The notes under the pieces: generated by a model | The model's input: the letters and a program-made list of their open reading frames with translations, nothing else | What the model was told of the DNA's origin: nothing | Databases searched by the model: none | Shown here: positions 8,805 to 17,659 of the stretch, in pieces | How the letters are laid out: each line of letters opens with the position of its first letter | Numbering within the stretch: position 1 is the first letter of the stretch | Made by a program: the position numbers and the translations under genes | DNA from: Halomonas alkalisoli | GTDB lineage: Bacteria > Pseudomonadota > Gammaproteobacteria > Pseudomonadales > Halomonadaceae | Length of the DNA: 64,000 nucleotides | Direction: 5' to 3' | Assembly (NCBI RefSeq): GCF_021412585.1 | Contig: NZ_JAKCMI010000028.1 | Coordinates: 124,001-188,000, forward strand

Positions 8805-9529
8805 TATGCGAGCCAGGCCAGGATATCTTCGACGCAGTGAGCTTCCCGGCGCTCCGGCAGCGCCGGCCGCTCGATCATTACCACCGGCAGCCCCAGTTGA
8901 CGGGCCGCGGTGAGTTTGGACACTGCGCCGTCGCCGCCGGAATTCTTGCACACCAGGCACTGGATGCCATGTTCCCGCAGCAGGGACAGGTCGCCTGCCA
9001 GGGTAAAGGGGCCGCGGTCGATAACCACATGGTGATGCGGCAGGGGCGGCGGTGCCTCGGGCCGGTCGACCAGCCTGAGCAGATAGTGGTGCTGGGGCCG
9101 GGCCGCGAAGGCAGTGAGGTGCTGGCGCCCGATGGCCAGCAGGATGCGCTCGGGCGGGCCGGCCAGGGCGTCCACCGCCGCCTCGATGCCGGCGACCCGT
9201 TGCCAGCGGTCACCGGCCTGGGGCACCCAGGGCGGCCGGGTCAGGGCGAGGCAGGGGATCCTGTTTTGCTGTGCCGCCAAGATGGCGTTACGGCTCATGC
9301 GTTCGGCAAAGGGGTGGGTGGCGTCGACCAGGTGGGTGATGCGGTTGTCTGCCAGGAAGGCGGCCAGGCCTTCCACCCCGCCAAAGCCGCCGACGCGGGT
9401 CGGCAGCGGCTGCGACTTGGGCGCGGCCACTCGACCGGCATAGCTGAACAGGGCAGGGACCGAGCGCTCGGCCAGCGCGTGGGCCAGGGCACTGGCTTCG
9501 GTGGTGCCGCCCAGAATCAGGACGTTCAT
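8804..9529 (-). CDS. cobK: Precorrin-6A reductase CobK
   Basis: The 241-residue NADPH-dependent reductase converts precorrin-6A to precorrin-6B. The N-terminal NVLILGGTTEA nucleotide loop, DATHPFAERMS and CLALTRPPW motifs and the C-terminal CVEDILAWL match CobK/CbiJ. The start at 9529 fits the family N-terminus; an ATG at 9541 would add four residues. Neither has a good ribosome site. The gene runs against the rest of the operon, and its start lies 1-13 bases from the cobL start on the other strand, leaving no room for a separate promoter. Confidence 0.93.
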   Translation of the reverse strand: MNVLILGGTTEASALAHALAERSVPALFSYAGRVAAPKSQPLPTRVGGFGGVEGLAAFLADNRITHLVDATHPFAERMSRNAILAAQQNRIPCLALTRPPWVPQAGDRWQRVAGIEAAVDALAGPPERILLAIGRQHLTAFAARPQHHYLLRLVDRPEAPPPLPHHHVVIDRGPFTLAGDLSLLREHGIQCLVCKNSGGDGAVSKLTAARQLGLPVVMIERPALPERREAHCVEDILAWLA

Positions 9530-9542
9530 TGGGGTTTGCATA

Positions 9543-10760
9543 ATGGCTGACGTACACGCTCCCTGGCTCACGCTGCTCGGCTGGGGCGAGGGTGGCACAG
9601 CGGGGCTGACGCCGGCAAGCCGCAACGCGCTGGAAGGCGCCGAGGTGGTGTTCGGCGCGCGGCGCCATCTGCGCCTGCTGCCGCCCCTGGCCGCCGAGGT
9701 GCGCGAATGGCCGGTGCCCTTCGCCGACGGCATCCCCCAGCTGTTGGCCGAGCGCGGCCGAAGGGTGGTGATGCTGGTCTCCGGCGATCCCTTCTGGTTC
9801 GGCGCGGGTAGCACCCTGACGCGCCATCTGGGTCCCGGCGAATGGCAGTCACTGCCTGCGCCCTCCACCTTCAGCCTGGCGGCATCGTGGCTGGGCTGGC
9901 CGCTGGAAGGCTGTACCTGCCTGGGGCTGCATGCCAAGCCGCTGACGCGCATTCGGCCCTACCTGCAGCGCGGTAGGCGCTTGCTGGTGCTGCTGCGCGA
10001 CGGAGGGGCTGTGGCCGAGCTGGCGGACCTGCTGCAGCGCTTCGGTTTCGGCACTTCGCGGCTGCATGTGCTGGAAGCGTTGGGCGGTGACGGCGAGCGT
10101 ATCCGCAGCGTGCAAGCTGGCGATGCCATGCCAGACGACATCGCCCACCCGGTCGCGGTGGGCCTGGAGGTGGATGGTGCTGGGCCGGCGTTGCCGCTGA
10201 CGCCCGGCCTGCCGGACGAACTGTTCGACCACGATGGCCAGATCACCAAGCAGGCCGTGCGCGCCATGACCCTGGCGGCCCTGGCCCCGAGGGCGGGGGA
10301 GCGGCTGTGGGATATCGGCACCGGGTCGGGCTCGGTGGCCATCGAGTGGCTGCTGGCCCACCCGGATAACCAAGCCGTGGCCTTCGAGCGTGACGCTGAG
10401 CGAGCGGCGCGGGCGCGTCGCAATGCCCATGACCTCGGCGTCGACTGGCTCGAGGTAGTGGAGGGCAGCTCCCCCGACGTACTGAATGATCAGACGCTGA
10501 GCGATCAGCCCCCCGATGCGGTCTTTATCGGCGGCGGGCTGTCGCAGGCGCTTCTGGAGGCGCTGTGGCGGCGTCTGCCGGCTGGCGTGCGTATCGTGGC
10601 CAATGCGGTGACCCTGGAGTCCGAGGCCCTGCTGGCGCAATGGCAGCAGCAGGCCGGCGGCGAGCTGCTGCGCCTCGAACTGTCCACCGCCGCGCCCATC
10701 GGCACGCGGCGGGGCTGGAAGGCCAGCTACCCCATCGTGAAGTGGCGGGTGACCCGGTGA
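9543..10760 (+). CDS. cobL: Precorrin-6Y C5,15-methyltransferase (decarboxylating) CobL
   Basis: The 405-residue bifunctional enzyme consists of a CbiE-type methyltransferase (about residues 1-210; TLLGWGEGG, LVSGDPFWFGAGSTL) joined to a CbiT-type domain (about 225-405; LWDIGTGSGSVAIEWLL SAM motif). It methylates C-5 and C-15 and removes the acetate carboxyl at C-12. The chosen ATG gives MADVHAPW and has a weak GGGG eight bases upstream; an earlier in-frame start would overlap the cobK start region. The stop overlaps cobE in TGATG. Confidence 0.94.
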   Translation: MADVHAPWLTLLGWGEGGTAGLTPASRNALEGAEVVFGARRHLRLLPPLAAEVREWPVPFADGIPQLLAERGRRVVMLVSGDPFWFGAGSTLTRHLGPGEWQSLPAPSTFSLAASWLGWPLEGCTCLGLHAKPLTRIRPYLQRGRRLLVLLRDGGAVAELADLLQRFGFGTSRLHVLEALGGDGERIRSVQAGDAMPDDIAHPVAVGLEVDGAGPALPLTPGLPDELFDHDGQITKQAVRAMTLAALAPRAGERLWDIGTGSGSVAIEWLLAHPDNQAVAFERDAERAARARRNAHDLGVDWLEVVEGSSPDVLNDQTLSDQPPDAVFIGGGLSQALLEALWRRLPAGVRIVANAVTLESEALLAQWQQQAGGELLRLELSTAAPIGTRRGWKASYPIVKWRVTR

Positions 10761-11164
10761 TGGGTGATTCGAGAACAGTGGCGAGTGATTCGATAGCGGT
10801 GGCGGGTTTCGGCTTTCGCCGCGGGGCTCGGCTGGCGCCGTTGATCGATGCGCTGGAGCGGATCGAGGCACAGTATGGCGCCGTTGATCGGTTGGCCGCG
10901 GCGCAGTCGATGCTGCCGCTGGTTCAGGCGTTGGGACGCGTGCGGGGCATCGCGGTGATCGCCGTGGCCGATGCTGCCCTGCCAACCGCCACCACCATCA
11001 CTCACTCCCGGCACAGCGTGCAGGCCCGTGGAACGGGAAGCGTCGCCGAGGCGGTGGCTCTGCTGGCGGCGGGGCCCGGTGCGGTATTGATTGGGCCGCG
11101 TTTGATTTCGACGGACCGAATGGCCACCGTAGCGGTGGCCCGAAGCTTTATAGAGGCGCCCTGA
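10760..11164 (+). CDS. cobE: CobE, stand-alone CbiG C-terminal-like protein
   Basis: The 134-residue protein starts at the ATG overlapping the cobL stop. The N-terminal [11 protein letters not shown] strand and the later [16 protein letters not shown] segment are characteristic of the CobE / CbiG C-terminal family. In aerobic B12 producers CobE sits between cobL and cobM and is needed for synthesis, but its exact reaction is not firmly established; in the anaerobic pathway the homologous part of CbiG opens the ring lactone. The position here agrees. A longer upstream reading overlapping cobL is rejected. Confidence 0.85.
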   Translation: MGDSRTVASDSIAVAGFGFRRGARLAPLIDALERIEAQYGAVDRLAAAQSMLPLVQALGRVRGIAVIAVADAALPTATTITHSRHSVQARGTGSVAEAVALLAAGPGAVLIGPRLISTDRMATVAVARSFIEAP

Positions 11165-11177
11165 TAGGATACTGAGC

Positions 11178-11978
11178 ATGACCATACACTTTATTGGCGC
11201 CGGCCCCGGGGCGCCGGACCTGCTGACGCTGCGGGGCCGGGATCTCATCGCCTCCTCTCCCGTATGCCTCTACGCCGGCTCGTTGGTGCCCGAACAGCTG
11301 CTCGAGCACTGCCCGGCAGGTACCCGGATCATCAACACCGCGCCGCTATCCCTGGATGAGATCATCGCCGAGATGCGCAGCGCCCATGCCGCGGGCCTGG
11401 ATGTGGCCCGGCTGCATTCCGGGGACCTGTCGGTGTGGTCTGCCATGGGCGAGCAGCTGCGCCGGCTGCGCGAGCTGGAAATTCCCTACGCCATTACTCC
11501 GGGCGTGCCGTCCTTCGCCGCCGCTGCCGCCACCCTGGGCCAGGAGCTGACCCTGCCGGGGGTGGCGCAATCCCTCGTGCTGACCCGCACGCCGGGGCGG
11601 GCCAGCGCCATGCCGGACGGCGAGACCCTGGCCAACTTCGCCAGGAGCGGCGCCACCCTGGCGATTCATCTCTCCATCCACAACCTGGCACAGGTGGTGG
11701 AAGCGCTGGTGCCGTTCTACGGCGCCGATTGCCCGGTGGCCATCGTCTGGCGGGCCAGCTGGCCTGATGAGCGGGTGGTCCGGGGGCGCCTGTCGACGGT
11801 GGCCTCCCAGGTCGACGACGCCATGCAGCGCACGGCGCTGATTCTGGTGGGGCCGGTGCTGGGCAATGAGGACTTTCAGGAGAGCTGCCTCTACGCAGTC
11901 GGCTACGACCGCCGCTTTCGGCCCCAGTCGGCGGATTCGCCCTTCGCCGGCTCCGCTGACGAGAGAGGCGAGGCATGA
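11178..11978 (+). CDS. cobM: Precorrin-4 C11-methyltransferase CobM
   Basis: The 266-residue SAM enzyme methylates C-11 to give precorrin-5. Visible family motifs are [17 protein letters not shown] at the N-terminus, [31 protein letters not shown] and the [15 protein letters not shown] strand. AGGA eight bases upstream supports the ATG at 11178. It is separated from cobE by 13 bases and overlaps cobF by four. Confidence 0.96.
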   Translation: MTIHFIGAGPGAPDLLTLRGRDLIASSPVCLYAGSLVPEQLLEHCPAGTRIINTAPLSLDEIIAEMRSAHAAGLDVARLHSGDLSVWSAMGEQLRRLRELEIPYAITPGVPSFAAAAATLGQELTLPGVAQSLVLTRTPGRASAMPDGETLANFARSGATLAIHLSIHNLAQVVEALVPFYGADCPVAIVWRASWPDERVVRGRLSTVASQVDDAMQRTALILVGPVLGNEDFQESCLYAVGYDRRFRPQSADSPFAGSADERGEA

Positions 11979-12778
11979 TCCACCTCTCGCTGATCGGCAT
12001 TGGCACGGGCAATCCCGAGCATGTCACCCTGGCCGCCGTGCGGGCGCTGAACGAAGCGGACCTGATCCTGCTGCCGCGCAAGGGGGAGGGCAAGTCTGAC
12101 CTGGTGGATCTGCGTCGGCTGCTGTGCCGCAATCTGCTGGAGGCGTCGTCACGGACCCGAATCGTGGAGTTCGACCTGCCGCGCCGCGATGGCCGCTCCG
12201 ATTATCTGGGCGCGGTGGACGACTGGCACGGAGCCATCGCCGCGGTCTGGGCGGCGCTGATGGCGACTCATCTTCCCCAAGGCGGTCGAGTCGGCATGCT
12301 GATCTGGGGCGACCCCTCGCTGTATGACAGCAGCCTGCGCATTGCCGGGCGTCTGAGCGCCAAGGGGCAAGAGGTCGAGATACGTGTGGTGCCGGGCATC
12401 ACCAGCCTGCAGGTCCTCACCGCCGAGCACCGTATCCCCCTGAATGCGCTGGCCGAGCCGGTGCAGATCACAACTGGGCGGCGGCTGCGCGAGCGCGGCT
12501 GGCCCAGCGATGCCGAGAGCGTCGCGGTAATGCTCGACAGCGGCGGGGCCTTCGAGTCGCTGCCACCCGAAGGCCTCTACATCTGGTGGGGCGCCTACCT
12601 GGGCATGGAAAAACAGTGCCTGATCGACGGCTGGCTGGTGGACGTGGCCGCAGCGATCCCCGAGCAGCGCGCCGCCCTGCGCGAGCAGCACGGCTGGATC
12701 ATGGACGTCTACTTGTTGGCCCGCAAGCCGCTGATGCCGAGCCAATCGAACAGCCCTACCGATACCCAAGGAGTGTGA
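11975..12778 (+). CDS. cobF: Precorrin-6A synthase (deacetylating) CobF
   Basis: The 267-residue protein is the C-1 methyltransferase that removes the extruded acetyl group and yields precorrin-6A, an enzyme found only in the oxygen-dependent pathway. The N-terminus [19 protein letters not shown], the LLPRKGEGK strand, [16 protein letters not shown] and [15 protein letters not shown] are family hallmarks. It overlaps cobM in ATGA and is followed after one base by cobO. Confidence 0.95.
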   Translation: MIHLSLIGIGTGNPEHVTLAAVRALNEADLILLPRKGEGKSDLVDLRRLLCRNLLEASSRTRIVEFDLPRRDGRSDYLGAVDDWHGAIAAVWAALMATHLPQGGRVGMLIWGDPSLYDSSLRIAGRLSAKGQEVEIRVVPGITSLQVLTAEHRIPLNALAEPVQITTGRRLRERGWPSDAESVAVMLDSGGAFESLPPEGLYIWWGAYLGMEKQCLIDGWLVDVAAAIPEQRAALREQHGWIMDVYLLARKPLMPSQSNSPTDTQGV

Positions 12779-12779
12779 A

Positions 12780-13385
12780 ATGAAGCACGTCGATCCGCAG
12801 CGTCACGCCGAGCGCATGGCCCACAAGCAGAAGATCATGAACGAGCGCATCGCCCAGGCCAACAAGGAGCAGGGCGTGCTGCTGGTGCTCACCGGCCCCG
12901 GCAAGGGAAAGAGCAGCTCCGGCTTCGGCATGCTGGCCCGGGCCCTTGGCCACGGCATGAAGGTAGGCGTGGTGCAGTTCATCAAGGGCAAGTTCCAGAC
13001 CGGCGAGGAGGCGTTCTTTCGCCGGCAACCTGGCGTGGAGTACCACGTGATGGGCGAGGGCTACACCTGGGACACCCAGGATCGCGATCGCGATGTCCAG
13101 GCCGCCGAGGCCGCCTGGGCCGAGGCCAGCCGGATGCTGTCCGACGCCAGCTTCGACCTTGTGCTGCTCGATGAACTCAATATCGCCCTGCGGCATGAAT
13201 ATCTGAATCTCGACCGTGTACTCGACGACCTCCAGGCCCGCCCCGAGATGCAGCACGTGATCGTCACCGGCCGCCATGCTCCGGAGGCGCTGATCGAGCT
13301 GGCCGACACCGTCACCGAGATGCGCGTGGTCAAGCACGCCTTCAAGGAGCAGGGGATCAAGGCGCAGAAGGGCATTGAACTGTAG
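12780..13385 (+). CDS. cobO: Cob(I)yrinic acid a,c-diamide adenosyltransferase CobO
   Basis: The 201-residue CobO/BtuR-type enzyme transfers the 5'-deoxyadenosyl group from ATP to cob(I)yrinate diamide. The P-loop GPGKGKSSSGFG lies near residues 40-50, followed by VGVVQFIKGKF, LLDELNIAL and VTGRHAPEALIELAD. AAGGAG six bases upstream fixes the start. It closes the first block of the operon; a structured repeat lies 25 bases downstream, before bluB. Confidence 0.96.
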   Translation: MKHVDPQRHAERMAHKQKIMNERIAQANKEQGVLLVLTGPGKGKSSSGFGMLARALGHGMKVGVVQFIKGKFQTGEEAFFRRQPGVEYHVMGEGYTWDTQDRDRDVQAAEAAWAEASRMLSDASFDLVLLDELNIALRHEYLNLDRVLDDLQARPEMQHVIVTGRHAPEALIELADTVTEMRVVKHAFKEQGIKAQKGIEL

Positions 13386-13410
13386 AACGCAGCTCCCAGT
13401 GCTCCAGAGA

Positions 13411-13511
13411 TGAGCGCCGGGGGCAAGGCGCAGCGAGGGTCTTTTGCCATGGATGGCAAAAGTAGCGCCCAAGGATGGGTTCACAGCGCCCTCGCGGAGG
13501 CTTGGCGCCGG
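13411..13511 (+). repeat. Structured intergenic repeat, copy 2 (subtype A)
   Basis: This is the same architecture as the copy at 6347. The inner hairpin is CTTTTGCC (13441-13448) with GGCAAAAG (13455-13462). The outer arms are GCCGG..CAAG..GCGAGGG and CCCTCGC..CTTG..CCGG, and the TAGCGCCCAAGGATGGG block is retained. It lies between cobO and bluB. Reading bluB from an ATG at 13410 would run through this element, which argues for the later start. Confidence 0.88.
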
Positions 13512-13601
13512 AACAGCTCATCACCACCGAGCTATGAAAGAGGGACTCCGGCAGCAGCTTTGGAACCACGATCACCTTACAAATTGTCTGGAGAGTGCCG
13601 C

Positions 13602-14324
13602 ATGGCAGCACATAGCGGGCGAGCCGATCACGCCTTTCCCCAAGCGCAGCGGGACGCTGTCTACCGCGCCATCCATGAGCGTCGGGATGTGCGCGCCCAG
13701 TTTCTGGCGGACCCGATTCCCCCGGAGGTGCTGGCACGCCTGCTGGAGGCCGCCCATCACGCGCCGTCGGTGGGCTTCATGCAGCCCTGGGACTTCCTGC
13801 TGATCGAGAGCCTCGAGGTGCGGCGCCGGGTGCATGGCATCTTCGAGCGGGAGAACGCCAGGGCGGCCGAAAACCATGACGGTGAACGCGGGCAGCTGTA
13901 TCGACGCCTTAAGCTGGAGGGGATTCTGGAGAGCCCCCTCAACCTCTGCATCACCTGCGACAGGGCCCGAGGCGGTGAGCATGTGCTGGGGCGCAACAGC
14001 ATCGTCGACACGGACCTGTTCAGTACCTGCCTGGCGGTGCAGAACCTGTGGCTGTCGGCCCGGGCCGAGGGCATCGGCGTGGGCTGGGTGAGTATCCTCG
14101 ATCAGGATGAACTGGCGCAGGTGCTGGGCCTGCCGGACAGGGTCTATCCCCTGGCGTATCTGTGCCTGGGCTATGTCAGCGAGTTCCTGGAGCAGCCCGA
14201 GCTGGCCCGAAGCGGCTGGCGTCAGCGCCTTCCCCTGGGGGAGCTGGTGCATGGCAATGGCTGGGGGCATCCCCTGGTGGATGAAGCGCTACAAGAGGCA
14301 CTGGGCGAGGTGGACCGGCCATGA
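13602..14324 (+). CDS. bluB: 5,6-dimethylbenzimidazole synthase BluB
   Basis: The 240-residue flavin-destroying nitroreductase-fold enzyme breaks down FMNH2 with oxygen to make the lower ligand of B12. Family features seen are [30 protein letters not shown] and [15 protein letters not shown]. The start at 13602 is preceded by GGAG nine bases upstream and lies just after the repeat; a reading from 13410 would add 64 residues encoded by repeat sequence and is rejected. It overlaps cobQ in ATGA, so ligand supply is built into the operon. Confidence 0.93.
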   Translation: MAAHSGRADHAFPQAQRDAVYRAIHERRDVRAQFLADPIPPEVLARLLEAAHHAPSVGFMQPWDFLLIESLEVRRRVHGIFERENARAAENHDGERGQLYRRLKLEGILESPLNLCITCDRARGGEHVLGRNSIVDTDLFSTCLAVQNLWLSARAEGIGVGWVSILDQDELAQVLGLPDRVYPLAYLCLGYVSEFLEQPELARSGWRQRLPLGELVHGNGWGHPLVDEALQEALGEVDRP

Positions 14325-15787
14325 CCACCCTGATGATCCAGGGCACCACCTCGGATGCCGGCAAGAGCACGGTGGTGGCGGGGCTGTGCCGGGCCCTGGC
14401 GCGGCGCGGTGTGTCGGTGGCGCCGTTCAAGCCGCAGAACATGGCGTTGAACAGCGCGGTGACGGTGGATGGCGGCGAGATCGGCCGCTCCACGGCGCTT
14501 CAGGCGCTGGCGGCCGGGGTTGAGCCCCACAGCGACATGAACCCGGTGCTGCTCAAGCCCGAGAGCGACCGCGGCGCCCAGGTGATCCTGCGCGGCCGGG
14601 TCCACGGCCACATGGATGCGCTGGATTATCACGCCTACAAGCGCACGGCGCGTGAGAGCGTGCTGGCGGCCTGGCAGGCGCTGTCGTCGCGCTTCGATGT
14701 GATCATTGCCGAAGGAGCGGGCAGTCCTGCCGAGATCAACCTGCGTGCCAACGACATCGCCAACATGGGCTTCGCCGAGATGGTGGATTGCCCGGTCGTG
14801 CTGGTGGGCGATATCGACCGCGGCGGGGTCTTTGCGCAACTGGTCGGCACTCTGGAACTGCTCAGCGAGAGCGAGCGCTCACGTACCCGTGGCTTCATCG
14901 TCAACCGCTTCCGCGGCGATATCGCCCTGCTCGAGCCGGGCCTCCAATGGCTGGCAGAGCGTACCGGTAAGCCGGTATATGGCACGCTGCCCTATCTGCA
15001 GGGATTATTGCTCGACGCCGAGGACAGCATCGGTCGCGGCGGCCGGGTGGGGCAGGGGGATACCCTCAAGGTGTTAGTGCCGGCGCTGCCGCGCATCAGC
15101 AATCACAACGACTTCGACCCGCTGCGCCTGCATCCACAGGTCGAACTCAGCTTTATCGGGCCGAATCAGGTCGGGACGGGTCGGTCCCTTCCCCCCGCTG
15201 ACCTGATCATCCTTCCCGGCAGTAAGAGCACTCGCAGCGACCTCGCCTGGCTGCGCGCCCAGGGCTGGGAGGCGGCAATACAGCGCCATCTGCGCTACGG
15301 CGGCAAGGTGCTGGGCATCTGCGGCGGCTTCCAGATGCTGGGGCGGGCGGTGCACGACCCGGATGGCCTCGAGGGACCTGCCGGCTCGACCCCGGGGCTG
15401 GGGCTGCTCGATGTCGCGACCCGCATGGTGGCCGGCAAGCAGCTGCGCAACGTGAGTGGGCGCTTGCTACCCGAAGGCGTGCCGATCAGTGGCTACGAGA
15501 TTCATAACGGCGTGAGCGAGGGGGCTGCCCTGGCGGGTCCTTTGTGTGAGCTGGAGGGGAGGCCTGACGGCAGTGTTAGCCCGGATGGCCAGATCATGGG
15601 CACCTACCTGCACGGCCTGTTCGACCCCCCCGAGGCGTGTGCGGCACTGTTGGCCCGCTGCGGACTCAATGCACAGGGTGCTGCGGTGGATTACCAGGCC
15701 CATCGGCAGCAGGAACTCGATCGGCTGGCCGACTGCCTGGAAGCGCACCTGGACATGGCGGCCATCGATCGCCTCGTTGGTCTCTGA
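14321..15787 (+). CDS. cobQ: Cobyric acid synthase CobQ
   Basis: The 488-residue enzyme amidates the b, d, e and g side chains of adenosyl-cobyrinate diamide with glutamine and ATP. The N-terminal ATP-binding domain starts [18 protein letters not shown]; the C-terminal class-I amidotransferase domain has its nucleophile cysteine in [10 protein letters not shown] and the catalytic histidine in GTYLHGLFD. The length is usual for CobQ. It overlaps bluB by four bases and is the last B12 gene in the window; an AT-richer regulatory region follows. Confidence 0.96.
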   Translation: MTTLMIQGTTSDAGKSTVVAGLCRALARRGVSVAPFKPQNMALNSAVTVDGGEIGRSTALQALAAGVEPHSDMNPVLLKPESDRGAQVILRGRVHGHMDALDYHAYKRTARESVLAAWQALSSRFDVIIAEGAGSPAEINLRANDIANMGFAEMVDCPVVLVGDIDRGGVFAQLVGTLELLSESERSRTRGFIVNRFRGDIALLEPGLQWLAERTGKPVYGTLPYLQGLLLDAEDSIGRGGRVGQGDTLKVLVPALPRISNHNDFDPLRLHPQVELSFIGPNQVGTGRSLPPADLIILPGSKSTRSDLAWLRAQGWEAAIQRHLRYGGKVLGICGGFQMLGRAVHDPDGLEGPAGSTPGLGLLDVATRMVAGKQLRNVSGRLLPEGVPISGYEIHNGVSEGAALAGPLCELEGRPDGSVSPDGQIMGTYLHGLFDPPEACAALLARCGLNAQGAAVDYQAHRQQELDRLADCLEAHLDMAAIDRLVGL

Positions 15788-16171
15788 GCCTACTGTCGGA
15801 CTTGTTGTTCTTTGGTTGTACGCGGGCTCTGCCCATCTGTGTTTCTGCTCTGTAAATGCTGGCTCCACCTACACCTTCTGCTGTTCAGGTCTTGAGCTGA
15901 CGTTAACGTAAACTTCCTGAATTTTGCTTTGAACTTGTCGACAACTTCTGCCAATCGAAGCGGCCATGTCGACGTGGAATGCGCTTTGCGCAGGCTTTGC
16001 TGAGTGCTTGTTTGTAATGTTGTCGACAAGTTCCGGCAAATGACAGCTTGTCCACTCGTTCCATGGTCGAATGTTGCGCTGCGTCAGACGCGCGTACAAC
16101 CAAGCTCAGCCAAGAACAACAACAACCGACCAAGAGGACCGCTCAACAAACAGAACCGCTGAGGTGTCGAC
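15788..16171. promoter_or_regulatory. Palindrome-rich leader of the permease gene
   Basis: No convincing gene is present in these 384 bases, which are less GC-rich than the flanks. Two perfect TTGTCGACAA palindromes lie at 15935-15944 and 16020-16029, within a longer inverted pair GAACTTGTCGACAAC / GTTGTCGACAAGTTC. TGTCGACA recurs at 16165-16172 across the permease start codon, and a variant TGTCGACG is at 15967. An outer imperfect inverted pair joins GTTGTTC..TGGTTGTACGCG (around 15800-15823) to its reverse complement around 16089-16122. The sites look like operators for a dimeric repressor, possibly GntR-type; the regulator is not identified. Confidence 0.6.
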
Positions 16172-17587
16172 ATGCTGCTCAAACGCGAATACGGCCAGGA
16201 ACATCCCTACTGGCCTCTGGGACCGTTCAAGGTCCGCCTGCCTTTCATCCACTTCAAGTGGGCCATACCCGAAACCATCCAGGCCATGGTGATGTTCGTC
16301 ATCTCCCTGGGCATGATCCCGCTGCTGGAGCAGTACCTGGGCGTGCCCTATGAGGTTGGCCTGGCCTTCGTGGTGGTATGCGGCATCGGCTTCATCCTGC
16401 CGCCGCTGCTGGGCGTACCCTTCATCGCCGGCTGGATCACACCGGCCATTCCCGTGGTGTTGCTGTTCATCGGTCAATTCGAGCCGGGCCCCGAGGCGAT
16501 GCGCGCCATGGTGGCTCTGCAGCTGATGGTCACCGCCATCTTCCTGTTCATGGCCGTCACGCGGCTGGGCAGCAAGCTGGTCAACAACGTGCCGGCCTCG
16601 ATCAAGGCGGGGATTCTGCTCGGGGCGGGTATCGCGGCGATCAGCGGGGAAATCGTCGAGGGCGGTCGTCTCTACAACACGCCGATTTCGCTGGGCATCG
16701 GTGGGCTGATCACGCTCTACGTCCTCTTTTCGCTCTCCTTCCGTGACCTGGCCGAGAAGTATCGCTGGGCACGCAATATCGTTGCCTTCGGCATGGTGCC
16801 GGGCATGTTGATCACCATGGCGATCGGCTGGGGTGTTGGTGAGTACTCGATGCCGACAGTGGAGTGGGGTATTGCCGCGCCCGACTTCGCCGGTATCTGG
16901 GCCTATCTGCCGTTCTCCATCGGTGCGCCGGGCATCGAGCTGATGGTGGCGGCGATCCCCACTGCGATCATCGCCTACATCATTGCCTTTGGCGACATCG
17001 TGGTGGGCCAGACGCTGCTCAAGCGGGTCGACCATCTGCGCCCGGATGAGAAGATCGAGGTGAATATCGACCGGGTACACCTGATCACCGGCATCCGCAA
17101 CCTGATGCACTCGCTGCTGGCTCCCTATCCCGGCCTGGCCGGGCCGCTGTTCACCGGTGGCATGGCGACGGTGACCGAGCGCTATCGCTATGGGCGCAAG
17201 ACCATGGACACCATCTATTCCGGTACCGGGGTGTTCTGGATCGTTGGCTTCTTCGCGCTCTTCCTGCTGCCGCTGGTGACCTTCTTCCGCCCGGTACTGC
17301 CGATTGCGCTCTCCATTACCCTGCTGATCACCGGCTATCTCTGCATTGCGGTCGCCGTGGAGCAGATCAAGAACGCCACCGCCATGGGCGTGGCGGGCAT
17401 CATGGGCGTCGTGCTGGCGACTCATGGCGCGGCCTGGGGGCTGGGTATCGGCCTGATCCTCTACTTCCTGATCGAGCATCGCGCGCGTGGTGCCAGGGAG
17501 GCGGAAGAGCAGGAGCCGATCCATGTCGAGGACGATATGGTGGTCGAGCCCGACGACAGGGTCGATCCACAGCCCGCGACACGCTAG
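16172..17587 (+). CDS. Multi-spanning membrane permease, possibly NCS2/SLC23-like
   Basis: This 471-residue, strongly hydrophobic protein has about a dozen membrane segments and short charged ends; the C-terminus is acidic (EAEEQEPIHVEDDMVVEPDD). The overall length, the FGDIVVGQ segment in the middle and the GGMATVTERYRYGRKTMDTIYSG segment are reminiscent of the xanthine/uracil (NCS2) permease fold, but no substrate motif is clear enough to name a ligand. It is a single gene facing a convergent pncC-nadE gene and sits behind a long palindrome-rich leader, so it is probably repressed until its substrate appears. Other secondary-transporter families cannot be excluded. Confidence 0.5.
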   Translation: MLLKREYGQEHPYWPLGPFKVRLPFIHFKWAIPETIQAMVMFVISLGMIPLLEQYLGVPYEVGLAFVVVCGIGFILPPLLGVPFIAGWITPAIPVVLLFIGQFEPGPEAMRAMVALQLMVTAIFLFMAVTRLGSKLVNNVPASIKAGILLGAGIAAISGEIVEGGRLYNTPISLGIGGLITLYVLFSLSFRDLAEKYRWARNIVAFGMVPGMLITMAIGWGVGEYSMPTVEWGIAAPDFAGIWAYLPFSIGAPGIELMVAAIPTAIIAYIIAFGDIVVGQTLLKRVDHLRPDEKIEVNIDRVHLITGIRNLMHSLLAPYPGLAGPLFTGGMATVTERYRYGRKTMDTIYSGTGVFWIVGFFALFLLPLVTFFRPVLPIALSITLLITGYLCIAVAVEQIKNATAMGVAGIMGVVLATHGAAWGLGIGLILYFLIEHRARGAREAEEQEPIHVEDDMVVEPDDRVDPQPATR

Positions 17588-17617
17588 CGCCTGGCGGTGA
17601 AGCGGTGATACCACCCT

Positions 17618-17652
17618 GCAGCGGGCCGAGACCGGAGGTGTCGGCCCGCTGC
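17618..17652. terminator. Bidirectional hairpin between convergent genes
   Basis: A perfect 12-bp stem, GCAGCGGGCCGA (17618-17629) with TCGGCCCGCTGC (17641-17652), has an 11-base loop and lies between the permease stop and the pncC-nadE stop. No T-run follows on either side. Confidence 0.6.
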
Positions 17653-17659
17653 GCTGTCG

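Noticed and set aside
13410..13601. N-terminal extension of BluB
   Set aside because: It would translate the intergenic repeat; the ATG at 13602 has its own ribosome site and matches the family start.
15790..16133. Short minus-strand open frames in the leader of the permease
   Set aside because: Several overlapping readings of 76-79 codons lack ribosome sites and recognisable domains; the region is better explained as regulatory DNA.
16106..17614. Minus-strand open frame of 502 codons opposite the permease
   Set aside because: It is antisense to a clear membrane protein, with biased Asp/His/Arg/Gln content and no ribosome site or domain.
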